Assembly (NCBI RefSeq): GCF_003612565.1 | Contig: NZ_RAZG01000009.1 | Coordinates: forward strand, 49,097-113,096 | Source: Roseburia sp. 1XD42-69 | GTDB lineage: Bacteria > Bacillota > Clostridia > Lachnospirales > Lachnospiraceae | Direction of reading: 5' to 3' | Length of the DNA: 64,000 bases | Shown: positions 25,109 through 33,828 of the stretch, piece after piece | How positions within the stretch are numbered: position 1 is the stretch's first letter | Layout: each line of letters starts with the position of its first letter | Program-made: the position numbers and the translations under genes | The notes under the pieces: generated by a model | What the model was told of the DNA's origin: nothing | Databases searched by the model: none | Seen by the model: the letters and a program-made list of their open reading frames with translations, nothing else

Positions 25109-26146
25109 ATGCGAAAACAAATATTATCATTAGTTATGATTTGCAGCTTGCTATTCACTACGACAGCTTGCGGAAATTATAACATTGAGGACGGGAAAGC
25201 TCCTCCGCAAAACACGGAAGAAAGTCCATTTACAAAATCAGAGGAAGAGGGTTCGTTAGGTTTTCTCAGCCACGAGGAAGTGAGTCCCGCCAGATCTGAT
25301 GACCAGAGTGTTTTACCGTATGAATATAACGGCGGAGAATTTAACTTGGACTATCAGTTTACATCAGAGGGAAAATTAGATAACATAGGCTTCCTGCTCT
25401 TTTTGGACGGAAAGCCACAGGCGTACAAGGTAAATGATACGAGGGCGGAATATGAGTATCTCCATTGTTTCCAAACATCAGAAAAGCACGAAGAAAAATT
25501 TTCGTTTGTGTTTACACCGAACACGGGAAAAAAAGGTGATACCCTAAATATTACAATCCTGAGCATTACCAATCCCGCTTTCCAACCCGATATGAAAGAA
25601 ACATCAAGTTACGGCTGGTATCACCAACACCTTGAAAGAATGCTGAAACTGCATTTTAATGAGGATGCTCCAGACAGCGATATCTTTTATGGAGAAAGTG
25701 AAAATATTTTTCGTGATGTCAGCGTTGCAGAAGAAAAAATCACTTCCTCTTTTATTGAGAATGAGCTTGTGAAAAACGGTTGGGATGGAATTACTATGGA
25801 TACATTGGATAGCGGCGTTTATTCGACTATTTCCTATGATGGCGAATTAGTGTATGACAATATCAATCTTACCAATAAAGATACACTTACAGTGCGTTAC
25901 ACGATTTGCGGAACGCCAGGTACAAGGTATGGCATATCATTTTTCTTAAATCATAAGCCTATATCGTTTGATAAAGTGATTTCATACGATGCAACATTAA
26001 GCAAAGGAAATGTGTGGATAATTGAAGCCATCATAGACACCTCTAAATTAGATGACTTCAATACTTTCTATGCGGTAGCCGTTGCTGCAAGCAATGATTG
26101 TTCTACAAATAAGACAGGCTCAATTTTGCTTTATAAGGAGGACTGA
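25109..26146 (+). CDS. Lipoprotein of the two-component/ABC module
   Basis: A 345-residue secreted lipoprotein: a basic start, a hydrophobic core and the lipobox TTAC with modified C21. An acidic linker (about 25-60) leads to a two-part beta-rich body (about 70-190 and 215-345). No catalytic motif was recognised. RBS AGGAGGATAAATA. First gene of an operon with a second lipoprotein 3 bp further on and an ABC exporter. Probably an extracytoplasmic accessory or target-binding protein. Family unknown to me. Confidence 0.75.
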   Translation: MRKQILSLVMICSLLFTTTACGNYNIEDGKAPPQNTEESPFTKSEEEGSLGFLSHEEVSPARSDDQSVLPYEYNGGEFNLDYQFTSEGKLDNIGFLLFLDGKPQAYKVNDTRAEYEYLHCFQTSEKHEEKFSFVFTPNTGKKGDTLNITILSITNPAFQPDMKETSSYGWYHQHLERMLKLHFNEDAPDSDIFYGESENIFRDVSVAEEKITSSFIENELVKNGWDGITMDTLDSGVYSTISYDGELVYDNINLTNKDTLTVRYTICGTPGTRYGISFFLNHKPISFDKVISYDATLSKGNVWIIEAIIDTSKLDDFNTFYAVAVAASNDCSTNKTGSILLYKED

Positions 26147-26149
26147 AAA

Positions 26150-27409
26150 ATGAAAAGGAAATTCATGTGCATTATGCTTATACTTACTTTTGCTCTTAAT
26201 CTGTCAGCTTGTGGTAAGAGTCAGGAAAATGTGAATAGTTCTGAAAACGGAAGCTCCATAGATGCGCCACAATCTGAAGAAGATAACACATCGGAAAAAA
26301 CAGGAAGCGAAAGCAGCGACAATAATAAGTCCAACCCACAGAATAGTGATACAGATAAAAATACTATGGATGTTGGCACAGTGAATGGCTCGGCTTTCTC
26401 TGGAAAGGTCAGCGGCTGTTATTACGCTGATGGCAATCGGATTATTGTTGCAGCAGATAAGCTCTATCTTTATGATACTGGGAAAAGCGAGACTATAGCA
26501 AGTGCGGATATTTTTTTGAATGAGTTATGTGTGCAGCCTTATTCGGACGGGTATTTCATTGTCGGTGAAGAAAATATCAGCGGCAGCACGGGTTCGTTTG
26601 CAACGGCACAAAGCAGTAATGGAATAAAAGGATACCTATTAAATAAGGATTTTGTTGTTAAGAATACAATTTCCTTTCGTGGGCTGCTAAATGATGATTC
26701 TGTCCTCCAAATGGCGAGTGTCACCATTTCACAGGACGGAAAACAAATCGCTTTCGGCGGATTACAAGGACTTTATCTCTATGATACTTCTTCCCAAAAG
26801 GTACATACCATTCTGAACTATTCCGAAAATGGCAGGGCAAATAATATGGAGATTGTAACGATGGATAGTCTTGCATTTACGGGAGATAAAACTTTAACTT
26901 ATGTAGGCATGGGAATAAGCTCTAATGGCGGGGATGGAGTCTCTGTTTATGGAACAGTATCTACAGACAATGCAAGTCTTAGTATCACCCAAAAAGCCGA
27001 TTATGAAGTGGATGTTGAAGAAGTACAAAAGGGCGGAAACTTACTTGTCATGCCCCAGAGCTTTAACAAAAATAATGGAACGCTGCTAATGCTTGATACT
27101 GCATCTAATACAGAAAAAAAGATTACATTCTCAGGTAGCAGCGAAGGAAAAGACGGGGTTTTCTGCTCTGAGCAAGGTAAATATGTTGCTACTTCCATTT
27201 TGGGAGAAGCCAGCGTAACAATAAATATTTATGATACAGCATCGGGAAATGTTATCCATACTGAAACAGTCAAGGATAACAACAGTACTTATTTCCAGCG
27301 TGTCCCGCAGATTTTAATTTTGGATGAATCAGGCACCTGTATCGTTGTGCTTGGGCGAGGTATTAGTGAAGTAAGCACCTTGATAACAACATTTGGCTTT
27401 AAGGGGTAA
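26150..27409 (+). CDS. Lipoprotein with beta-propeller-like domain
   Basis: A 419-residue lipoprotein. The signal peptide ends in LNLSAC (C21), followed by a Ser/Asn/Glu-rich linker to about residue 85. From there repeats of the form DGNRIIVAADKLYLYDTGKS, SQDGKQIAFGGLQGLYLYDT and GKYVATSILGEASVTINIYD suggest a WD40-like or YncE-like propeller of about six blades. It starts 3 bp after the previous stop (AAGGAGGACTGAAAA), so it is translationally coupled. A ligand-sensing or scaffolding role at the outer face is plausible; no enzyme motif was seen. Confidence 0.75.
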   Translation: MKRKFMCIMLILTFALNLSACGKSQENVNSSENGSSIDAPQSEEDNTSEKTGSESSDNNKSNPQNSDTDKNTMDVGTVNGSAFSGKVSGCYYADGNRIIVAADKLYLYDTGKSETIASADIFLNELCVQPYSDGYFIVGEENISGSTGSFATAQSSNGIKGYLLNKDFVVKNTISFRGLLNDDSVLQMASVTISQDGKQIAFGGLQGLYLYDTSSQKVHTILNYSENGRANNMEIVTMDSLAFTGDKTLTYVGMGISSNGGDGVSVYGTVSTDNASLSITQKADYEVDVEEVQKGGNLLVMPQSFNKNNGTLLMLDTASNTEKKITFSGSSEGKDGVFCSEQGKYVATSILGEASVTINIYDTASGNVIHTETVKDNNSTYFQRVPQILILDESGTCIVVLGRGISEVSTLITTFGFKG

Positions 27410-27415
27410 TTATCT

Positions 27416-28279
27416 ATGAAAGTATCATTTCAGAATGTTTCAAAACAGTATAGAGGTAAATATGCCTTAAAGAATTTTACCACGGAACTCTCGGAGGGTG
27501 TCTATGGACTTTTAGGGGCTAACGGTGCAGGAAAAACAACGCTGATAAATATATTTGTCGGCATTTTGGGCAGCGATAATGGAACTGTTTTGATAGACGG
27601 TCAAGATGCAAAAAAAATGGGCAAAGACTTTTTATCAAAAATCGGATATATGCCGCAATACCCTATCTTCTATCGGGATTTTACGGTAATGGATTTCCTG
27701 TTATATATGTGTGCGTTAAAAGGAATCCCTGCGGAACAAGGAAAAGAACGGGCTTTTAAGCTTCTGGGCATTGTCAACCTTTTCGATGCGAAAGATAAAA
27801 AGATTGGCGCACTTTCTGGTGGTATGCGGCAGAGAGTCGGCATTGTCCAAGCAATGTTAGGCGACCCTAAAATCCTTATTTTAGACGAGCCTACAGCAGG
27901 ACTTGACCCAAGCGAACGCATCCGCTTTCGCAATTTGATTTCACAGTTTGCACAGGGACGGACGATTTTGCTGGCTACCCATATCGTTTCTGATGTCGAG
28001 TGTATTGCAAAAGAGATTATTATTCTCAAAGAAGGCACTTTGATCACGCAAGGAACTACCGACGTATTAGAACAGAGTATCTATGGTAAAGTGTGGGAAG
28101 TGACAACAAACGCCAAAGAGGCTGCTTGCCTTAGCAACAAATATTATGTCAGTAATATGAAGCAGCAGGGTGAAAATTTTTCAGTAAGAATTGTAAGCGA
28201 TAGCTCGCCCGCAACAAACGCAGTAAAAGCTTCCCCTAACTTGGAAGATGTATTTTTATATTATTTCCGCGGGCAATGA
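27416..28279 (+). CDS. ABC transporter ATPase
   Basis: A 287-residue ATPase of the ABC-2 drug/bacitracin type. Walker A GANGAGKTT, Q-loop MPQYPIFY, signature LSGGMRQR, Walker B ILILDEPTAGLD and H-loop ATHIVSDVECIA are all intact, so it is catalytically competent. It starts 6 bp after the propeller lipoprotein and pairs with the two permease genes that follow. The C-terminal 70 residues form the usual regulatory tail. Confidence 0.92.
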   Translation: MKVSFQNVSKQYRGKYALKNFTTELSEGVYGLLGANGAGKTTLINIFVGILGSDNGTVLIDGQDAKKMGKDFLSKIGYMPQYPIFYRDFTVMDFLLYMCALKGIPAEQGKERAFKLLGIVNLFDAKDKKIGALSGGMRQRVGIVQAMLGDPKILILDEPTAGLDPSERIRFRNLISQFAQGRTILLATHIVSDVECIAKEIIILKEGTLITQGTTDVLEQSIYGKVWEVTTNAKEAACLSNKYYVSNMKQQGENFSVRIVSDSSPATNAVKASPNLEDVFLYYFRGQ

Positions 28280-28281
28280 GT

Positions 28282-28308
28282 CAAGTGCCGTGCTCGCACG
28301 AGCATTTG
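28282..28308 (+). other. Strong RNA hairpin between ATPase and permease genes
   Basis: CAAGTGC (28282-28288) pairs with GCATTTG (28302-28308, one G:U). Directly inside, CGTGC (28289-28293) pairs with GCACG (28296-28300), leaving a 2-nt apex and a single bulged A. No T run follows. It lies in a 68-bp gap of an otherwise gap-free operon and may set mRNA stability or translation of the permease. Confidence 0.6.
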
Positions 28309-28347
28309 ACGAATGCCGCGAGAGTCGAAAGACATTGGAGAGAAAAA

Positions 28348-29589
28348 ATGACACGCTTAATCAGATATGAATTTTACAAATTGTTTTGCAAGCGGTCAAT
28401 ACTTGTTGTACTTATTCTGTTCAGTGTAATAAACCTGTTCAAAATAAATAATGAATTTCATTCCTATTCCTACTTGGCAGACGGGAAAGACAGCCGCAGT
28501 TGGAACAGCGTGTATTGGCAGCTCTATGAGAAATATCGTGGAGAGATAACTACCGATAAAATCAACAATCTTCTTGATCTATATCAGCCGTTAGCAGATG
28601 CTACGGCTGATATGACGGCAAGCACAGACACAGATGACCCGAATACGATGACGGGAAATATATATAGTGACGAAAACATCTTAGAAAAATACTATGTAGA
28701 GCCTATGGAATATTTCTATAATTATCGGACTTATGCTTCGGAAGTGGCAAAGAAGGCAAAAGAAAATGCTGCATTTTACAAGGAACAAGGACTTAACTTT
28801 GAAGTGCGTAAAAACAGTGTTATTTACAATCTTTATTCTGGACGGAATATACCAGCTTTTGCCTATCAGGAAATGTATAACTATTATTTGAACTATGACT
28901 TTTCAAATATATTGGTTTTGTTTCTTTGTTTATACGGAATTGTAAGCACTTTCGTCTATGAAAAAGAAACGCAGATGGATATGCTGTTACTGACGAACCC
29001 TAATGGCGGTAAAAAAACCGTATTAGCTAAAATTGTTGCAGTTACTTTGTTTGTAATAAGTGTTGTAATATGGTTTTCCGTGCTGGATTATCTTGGCTTT
29101 TCCTTTTCATTTGGAACAATGGAGGGATATAATCTCCCTCTGTATGCCATCAGCAATTTCAGTACGGCTGCGGTAAACTGCAATTTGTGGCAATACGTAG
29201 TTCTATCCGCAATTACAAAAGCAATCGGCATATGGACTATGAGTATGGTTTTCCTACTGATTTCCATGTTTTGGCGTAACGCTCTTATCCCATTTGTCGC
29301 TGACTTTGGAGCAGCCTTATATTTGATTATTACAGGTGCGTCACAGAGTTACTCAAGCAATATTCGGCTAAAGATAATAAACCCCTACTCGCTGCTCACT
29401 AACCGTATTTTGTTCGGTAAGACGGAATTTATCGGTTTTGGGGGCTATCCAATACAAAGTTTTTTGGCAGCTATTATTTTTGCCGTAATAGTGGGAATGG
29501 CTGTAATAACGGTAATGGTTATACTTTCTAAGAAGAATTGTCATTGCCGGGACAGGAGGATAAAATGTCTGGATTCATGTACGAAATAA
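28348..29589 (+). CDS. ABC transporter permease
   Basis: Start ATG 28348 (MTRLIRYEFYKLFCKRSIL), behind TTGGAGAG. The open frame back to 28276 passes through the hairpin and lacks family similarity. The 413-residue protein has TM1 near residue 20, a large extracytoplasmic loop of about 150 residues, and five further TM helices, as in ABC-2-type permeases. It overlaps the next permease gene by 25 bp. Partner of the 27416 ATPase. Confidence 0.82.
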   Translation: MTRLIRYEFYKLFCKRSILVVLILFSVINLFKINNEFHSYSYLADGKDSRSWNSVYWQLYEKYRGEITTDKINNLLDLYQPLADATADMTASTDTDDPNTMTGNIYSDENILEKYYVEPMEYFYNYRTYASEVAKKAKENAAFYKEQGLNFEVRKNSVIYNLYSGRNIPAFAYQEMYNYYLNYDFSNILVLFLCLYGIVSTFVYEKETQMDMLLLTNPNGGKKTVLAKIVAVTLFVISVVIWFSVLDYLGFSFSFGTMEGYNLPLYAISNFSTAAVNCNLWQYVVLSAITKAIGIWTMSMVFLLISMFWRNALIPFVADFGAALYLIITGASQSYSSNIRLKIINPYSLLTNRILFGKTEFIGFGGYPIQSFLAAIIFAVIVGMAVITVMVILSKKNCHCRDRRIKCLDSCTK

Positions 29590-31574
29590 AAAAGATATTC
29601 CTTCACCAAAAAGGGCTTTGCTATATCGTCATTGTCCTATTGGTTGGAACTGTATGGCTCGTTGCATCAGACAATCCTTATAATAGTGCAATGGAACAGT
29701 ACAAAAGTGAATATGAATGGTATCTTGATAAGGTAAATGGATACTGTACCGATGAAACTTCTCTTTATCTGGAACAGGAAGCAGAGAGAATTGCAGACAC
29801 CAAGGAGAAACAAAACTATCTTTTGGAAAGCTACTATGATGGCAAAATCAGTGAAAGCGAATATAAGAAGGAGAGCCAAGAAATTGGAAGGGTTCTGGAA
29901 CATCAGAACGGATTTGAGGTCGTTTATCAGCAATATCTCTACACCTGCGAAAATGCCAAAAACCGCTATTTTCTTCAAACGAACGGATGGACGGGGCTTC
30001 TTGGCGGAGGTACGCTTAATTTTGTTCTGTTCCTTGGCATTTTGCTGATTGTTACGCCCGTATTCTGTTCCGAGTATAGCTGCCAGATGGATGCTTTGAT
30101 TTTGACCTCAAAAGAGGGGCGAAAAAGCTCTTTGCATAAGATGCTCATTGTTATTTCGGGCGTCCTATTGATGTGTGTAAGCATATCGCTCATTGAATAC
30201 GGATTTTACAGCCTCAAATATGGACTGCCTAATGGAAATTATCCCATCCAAAGCCTTAGTTACTTTGCAGGCAGCAACAAAAGCATAACTTTATTCGAGG
30301 GATATGTATATATAGGATTGCTCCGTCTTTTTGGCAGCGTGTTTTTAACAATACTTCTTATGTTTATTTCTGTTTTGGCGAAAAAGTATGCGGTGACCCT
30401 GCTTGCAGGTGCAGTATCGGTCATTATTCCCTATGCAGGTCTATCCAAAACAATTATTTACCGTCTGCCGCTGCCTTTGCCATTTCTGCTCGGAACAGAC
30501 TTTTTTGCAGGAGATATTGTTTCAAGTGATGCTTTTACAGGTGATGAGAAAATTGTTTTTGCAGAGATTAATACTATTACACTGCTGATTTTGTTTTCAG
30601 TATCCGTATTCTTATGTATTTTGGCTGCCGCTTGGATTTCACGGAGCAATTCTAACAAATGGCAAATGAAAACAAGGAAAATGCGAAATGTACCGACTCT
30701 TGCTATCATACTTAGTTTCTTATTGACAATGACAGGATGTTCAGATAACGGAAAAAGCCAGAATTTTATTTATAATTCATCGGCGGAATATGATTGTATG
30801 GGCTATGAAATAACACAGGACGCAGAAACTTTTGACTATTATCTTAAAAATGCTTCCACGGGAGAAATGCTTCATTTAGTACGCTCACCTATGTTTGGGG
30901 CGTTTTCTGATGAAGAAAAGGTATGTGCGTTTTGTGTATGTTCACCATATCTATATTATACGACATCGGTTACGGAAAGTTATGTGAACCGTGTCGGAAA
31001 CTATAACAGCAGCATAACAAAGGTGTCGGTGGTAGAACTTAATTTAGATACCTTTGAGGAAAAAATCGTTTTTGAACAGATTACAAATTCTGGTCGTTCC
31101 CTCTTTGACATTGATTATGAGACGGGTGATAAATGGAAGTTTTTAGAGTTCCATTACGGTTTTTTCATAAATAATGACAGCATATTTTTCATTGGCAATG
31201 ATGGTATAACAGAAGTAAACCGTTTCACGAAAGGCATTACAAAACTTGACATTCCTACAAGTGGAAATATCTCATTTGATGGAGAAAACATTTTTTACAA
31301 AAACGAGCAATCGGTTTTAACAAGGTATCATGTTCTAAGCGGCGAAACTTTTACTTATGAAAAAGTAGTTGCGTATGATTTCTGCATTGATGAGCAGTCG
31401 ATTTATTATGTATCCAGAACAGACGGAAGTCGTGTATATTCCTGCAACAAGGATGGGAACAACAAAAGGTTGATGAGCGATACGCCCGCAATGTCGGTTA
31501 CTTGTGATGCTGGCAACATTTATATATTAGCAAAAGAAAGCGGGGAGAACATCGTTTTATCAAAAAGTCGTTGA
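29565..31574 (+). CDS. ABC permease fused to a lipoprotein-like domain
   Basis: Start ATG 29565 (MSGFMYEIKKIFLHQK), behind GACAGGAGGATAAA. Residues 1-about 365 form an ABC-2 permease like the previous gene (TM1, a loop of about 120 residues, then five TM helices). After a basic cytosolic segment (KWQMKTRKMRNVP) comes a seventh hydrophobic stretch that is a textbook lipoprotein signal, LSFLLTMTGC (C392). It is followed by a 278-residue extracytoplasmic beta-rich domain with DUF5050-like repeats (FSDEEKVCAFCVCSPYLYYT; FCIDEQSIYYVSRTDGSRVY). No stop or frameshift separates the halves, so this is one 669-residue protein unless an internal ATG at 30666 (MKTRKMRN, no ribosome site) is used. Confidence 0.8.
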   Translation: MSGFMYEIKKIFLHQKGLCYIVIVLLVGTVWLVASDNPYNSAMEQYKSEYEWYLDKVNGYCTDETSLYLEQEAERIADTKEKQNYLLESYYDGKISESEYKKESQEIGRVLEHQNGFEVVYQQYLYTCENAKNRYFLQTNGWTGLLGGGTLNFVLFLGILLIVTPVFCSEYSCQMDALILTSKEGRKSSLHKMLIVISGVLLMCVSISLIEYGFYSLKYGLPNGNYPIQSLSYFAGSNKSITLFEGYVYIGLLRLFGSVFLTILLMFISVLAKKYAVTLLAGAVSVIIPYAGLSKTIIYRLPLPLPFLLGTDFFAGDIVSSDAFTGDEKIVFAEINTITLLILFSVSVFLCILAAAWISRSNSNKWQMKTRKMRNVPTLAIILSFLLTMTGCSDNGKSQNFIYNSSAEYDCMGYEITQDAETFDYYLKNASTGEMLHLVRSPMFGAFSDEEKVCAFCVCSPYLYYTTSVTESYVNRVGNYNSSITKVSVVELNLDTFEEKIVFEQITNSGRSLFDIDYETGDKWKFLEFHYGFFINNDSIFFIGNDGITEVNRFTKGITKLDIPTSGNISFDGENIFYKNEQSVLTRYHVLSGETFTYEKVVAYDFCIDEQSIYYVSRTDGSRVYSCNKDGNNKRLMSDTPAMSVTCDAGNIYILAKESGENIVLSKSR

Positions 31575-31588
31575 ATAATGCCTAATTC

Positions 31589-31620
31589 TTGACCAGTTTT
31601 TGACTTTCCTATGAAACAAT
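31589..31620 (+). promoter_or_regulatory. TTGAC direct-repeat promoter, site 3 (before the amidase)
   Basis: TTGACC (31589-31594) and TTGACT 11 bp on (31600-31605). At the interval used in sites 1 and 2 the hexamer is AACAAT (31615-31620), a weak -10, so activation should depend more on the regulator here. Confidence 0.65.
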
Positions 31621-31656
31621 ATATTTTGGAAAAAGGAATGAGGAACAAATGCGGCA

Positions 31657-32499
31657 ATGGATAAAAAACAACACAGAAAGAGAAAAAAACTCAGGAAGAG
31701 AAAAAAGGCCAAACGGCTTGTGATAGCTTATCTGCTCAGGGCAGTCGTTATACTGATACCAGTAATAATGATAATACTTATGGTTTGCGGCTGTCTTTAC
31801 ATATGCGAAAAGTTTACAAAGGAAGATGAAAAAACAGATATACGCACAGATATACATACCAATACATATACAGATACCAATACATATACAGATACGAACG
31901 CTGGCAATGGCACTGCTCCTATTACTTCAACAGCTGACTACGTTTCAAAGTTTTGCGTCATCATAGATGCAGGACATGGCGGAAGTGACGGTGGGACTGT
32001 CAGCGGAAAGATTATAGAAAAGGATATTAACCTTTCGGTTGCATTGAAGTTAAAAACGATTCTGGAGGATAACAATATTGAAGTTATTCTGACCAGAAAC
32101 TCCGATGAGAAGATGAGCCTCGCACAGCGGACTTCTGTTGCAAACGGCTCCAATGCAGATTTTTTTATCAGCCTTCATTGCAACTATTATGAAGATGATG
32201 CGCAGATAGCAGGTTTGGAATGTTATTACAATAGTCCAGACGCAACGGAAAGCAAAGCATATGCAGAAAGCATAATCCATGCAGTTTCGCTAAGCAATGA
32301 CGTGAAAACGAGGGATGCAAAAACCGAAAACTATTATGTTTTGCGAAATACTCAAATACCTGCTGTTTTGGTGGAAATGGGATTTCTTTCAAATTATTCT
32401 GAGAGTCAAAAGCTGTTAAGTGACGACTATCAGGAAATCTTGGCACAGAGAATGGCAGAGGGAATTTTTAACAAGATAGAGGGAGATGAAAACTCATGA
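31657..32499 (+). CDS. Membrane-anchored N-acetylmuramoyl-L-alanine amidase (Amidase_3)
   Basis: A 280-residue protein. A very basic N-terminus (residues 1-20), one TM helix (about 22-48), a Thr/Asp-rich linker with an NTYTDT repeat, then an Amidase_3 domain from about 100. Zinc ligands and catalytic residues are in place: IIDAGHGGSDGG (H107), E121 in IEKDINL, SLHCNY (H174) and VEMGF (E240). It cleaves the amide between MurNAc and the stem peptide in the wall. It has its own regulator-type promoter, so wall remodelling appears to be co-induced with the transporter. Confidence 0.9.
   Translation: MDKKQHRKRKKLRKRKKAKRLVIAYLLRAVVILIPVIMIILMVCGCLYICEKFTKEDEKTDIRTDIHTNTYTDTNTYTDTNAGNGTAPITSTADYVSKFCVIIDAGHGGSDGGTVSGKIIEKDINLSVALKLKTILEDNNIEVILTRNSDEKMSLAQRTSVANGSNADFFISLHCNYYEDDAQIAGLECYYNSPDATESKAYAESIIHAVSLSNDVKTRDAKTENYYVLRNTQIPAVLVEMGFLSNYSESQKLLSDDYQEILAQRMAEGIFNKIEGDENS
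31861..31896 (+). repeat. 18-bp tandem repeat in the amidase linker
   Basis: Two 18-bp units (31861-31878, 31879-31896) differ only at the last base and encode NTYTDT twice. It is a length-variable linker between membrane anchor and enzyme. Confidence 0.9.
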
Positions 32500-32684
32500 A
32501 GAATCATTCAAAAGGCAATAACAATAAAAACGAGATAGAACTGTTATTGAGAAAAGCACTTAGAATAAAACAAAAACCCAGCCAAGAATTAAATGACTCT
32601 ATTATTCGTCAATACGAAAAAAATATACAAGTACCAGTTATCAAAGAGCCAGACACTTTAGATGCAGAAACAATGAACGTGTGA
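32496..32684 (+). CDS. Small charged protein coupled to the amidase
   Basis: A 62-residue protein overlapping the amidase stop by 4 bp (ATGA) with GGGAGATGAAAAC as ribosome site. Rich in Asn, Lys and Glu, with a predicted amphipathic helix (EIELLLRKALRIKQK) and the short motif PSQELNDSIIRQY. The latter resembles the cytosolic start of some anti-sigma or sporulation regulator proteins, but the rest of such a protein is absent. It could be a truncated gene. No function assigned. Confidence 0.5.
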   Translation: MKNHSKGNNNKNEIELLLRKALRIKQKPSQELNDSIIRQYEKNIQVPVIKEPDTLDAETMNV

Positions 32685-32761
32685 GCAATCATAATTTGTT
32701 TTTTACATAACAAACTCATCTCCACCAAATTAAAAAAACGACGAAGAACCAAAATACCTAT

Positions 32762-32800
32762 AAACCGTAAAGGTGCGACAGCCCTTACGGTTTTTCTTTT
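32762..32800 (+). terminator. Rho-independent terminator of the envelope module
   Basis: AAACCGTAAAGG (32762-32773) pairs with CCCTTACGGTTT around an 8-nt loop and is followed by TTTTCTTTTG. Confidence 0.85.
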
Positions 32801-32945
32801 GTCGTTTTTGGTCGGATTGCGTTGCAAGCCTGTTTTTTACAGTGGATGCCGTTCACCGCCTGCCAATCTGGATTATTCAAAAAAATTCAGATTGGACAAT
32901 ATGAAAAGACCTCACACTTCTCTGCATTCATTAATATAACATTTA

Positions 32946-33143
32946 TTAAAAGCATTTCTTTTCATCAATAATTTTTGAAACTCTTTTATCAGTCCAATTT
33001 CTATATGCCAAAGGTGTAGACATATCTATTCCGATAATAGCCTTTATATCATCAGGATATTTTTGTTTCCATCGTATTGCTTCTGATCCTGACATAGAAT
33101 GTGGAACTAAAATATATGGTTCTGCTTCACCAATAAAATTCAT
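32946..33143 (-). pseudogene. Middle fragment of an alpha/beta hydrolase
   Basis: The minus strand encodes PYILVPHSMSGSEAIRWKQK, then YPDDIKAIIGIDMSTPLAYR. This is the nucleophile elbow (H-S-M-S-G) and following helix of an alpha/beta hydrolase, open for only 65 codons. Neither the N-terminal strands nor the acid and histidine parts are present. It is a deletion remnant. Confidence 0.75.
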
Positions 33144-33659
33144 TACTTTTTAGTTGTTTATTCATTACTTATTTACCTCAAAAATTCCCATTTATCTTTG
33201 GATTTATTATACATCTGTTTACCACTTTTTGGAATACCTGATTATACTTTTGGTATGAGAAGATATATGCGACTTAGCTCCGCAAATCCCCGCTGCCTGC
33301 ATACTGTGTTATTTATATTTTAGTACAGTCCAGCCGGTTCTTCCTGATGTCGTTCCTGCCCCCGGTTTCTCCGGCAGCGTTTTGCTCCCTCTGGTGCGCT
33401 CGCTGCGGCGGGGATTTTTATTCCCTTTCACAGTTCATGGCGGCACGTCGTCTGGGGAGCATATCCCATCAGCCCGGTCATGTGATTGGAGTAATCCATC
33501 GATGAACTGATACTATCATAGAATATTTTTGTTCCCATTCCCGTATTTCCATAAATCAGGAATGGAGTGAAAAAATCAAAAAATTCCACGTTTGCGGAAT
33601 GGTGTGGTATAATCAATATGGCGGCGGGTAACAAGCCGCCGGAAAGGGGATAAAACCAT
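33144..33659. other. Mobile-element debris without a complete gene
   Basis: GC content rises sharply at about 33290-33480. On the minus strand the frame ending near 33437 reads MDYSNHMTGLMGYAPQTTCR before a stop, which looks like the natural C-terminus of an element-borne protein I cannot name. A GC-rich inverted segment follows. Nothing else was recognised. Confidence 0.35.
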
Positions 33660-33670
33660 AAAGCAGGGCA

Positions 33671-33782
33671 TAACCATACAGGAGCGCTCAAAGACTTACG
33701 GACAGAGCGCCATTTAAAGCTGGAAGAACTTGCGGAGCTGACACAAGCTTCCACATTCTTTGTCTGCCTGTTTGATTGCTGA
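33671..33782 (+). pseudogene. Frameshifted N-terminal fragment of an XRE regulator
   Basis: The first frame gives ITIQER, and one frame over it continues LKDLRTERHLKLEELAELTQ before running into unrelated sequence and a stop at 33780-33782. This is the beginning of an element-type Cro/CI regulator whose recognition helix and C-terminus are lost. Confidence 0.7.
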
Positions 33783-33828
33783 TACTAAGGTGTCTTTATC
33801 AGCTTTTCCGTCTAACCATTGAAATTCT

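Noticed and set aside
28276..28347. N-terminal extension of the permease starting at ATG 28276
   Set aside because: The extra 24 residues are encoded by the hairpin, have no hydrophobic or family character, and ATG 28348 has a better ribosome site.
33428..33754. 108-codon minus-strand frame as one gene
   Set aside because: Its first two thirds are the antisense of an XRE fragment on the plus strand; only the last about 25 residues look like native protein, so it is a chance fusion.
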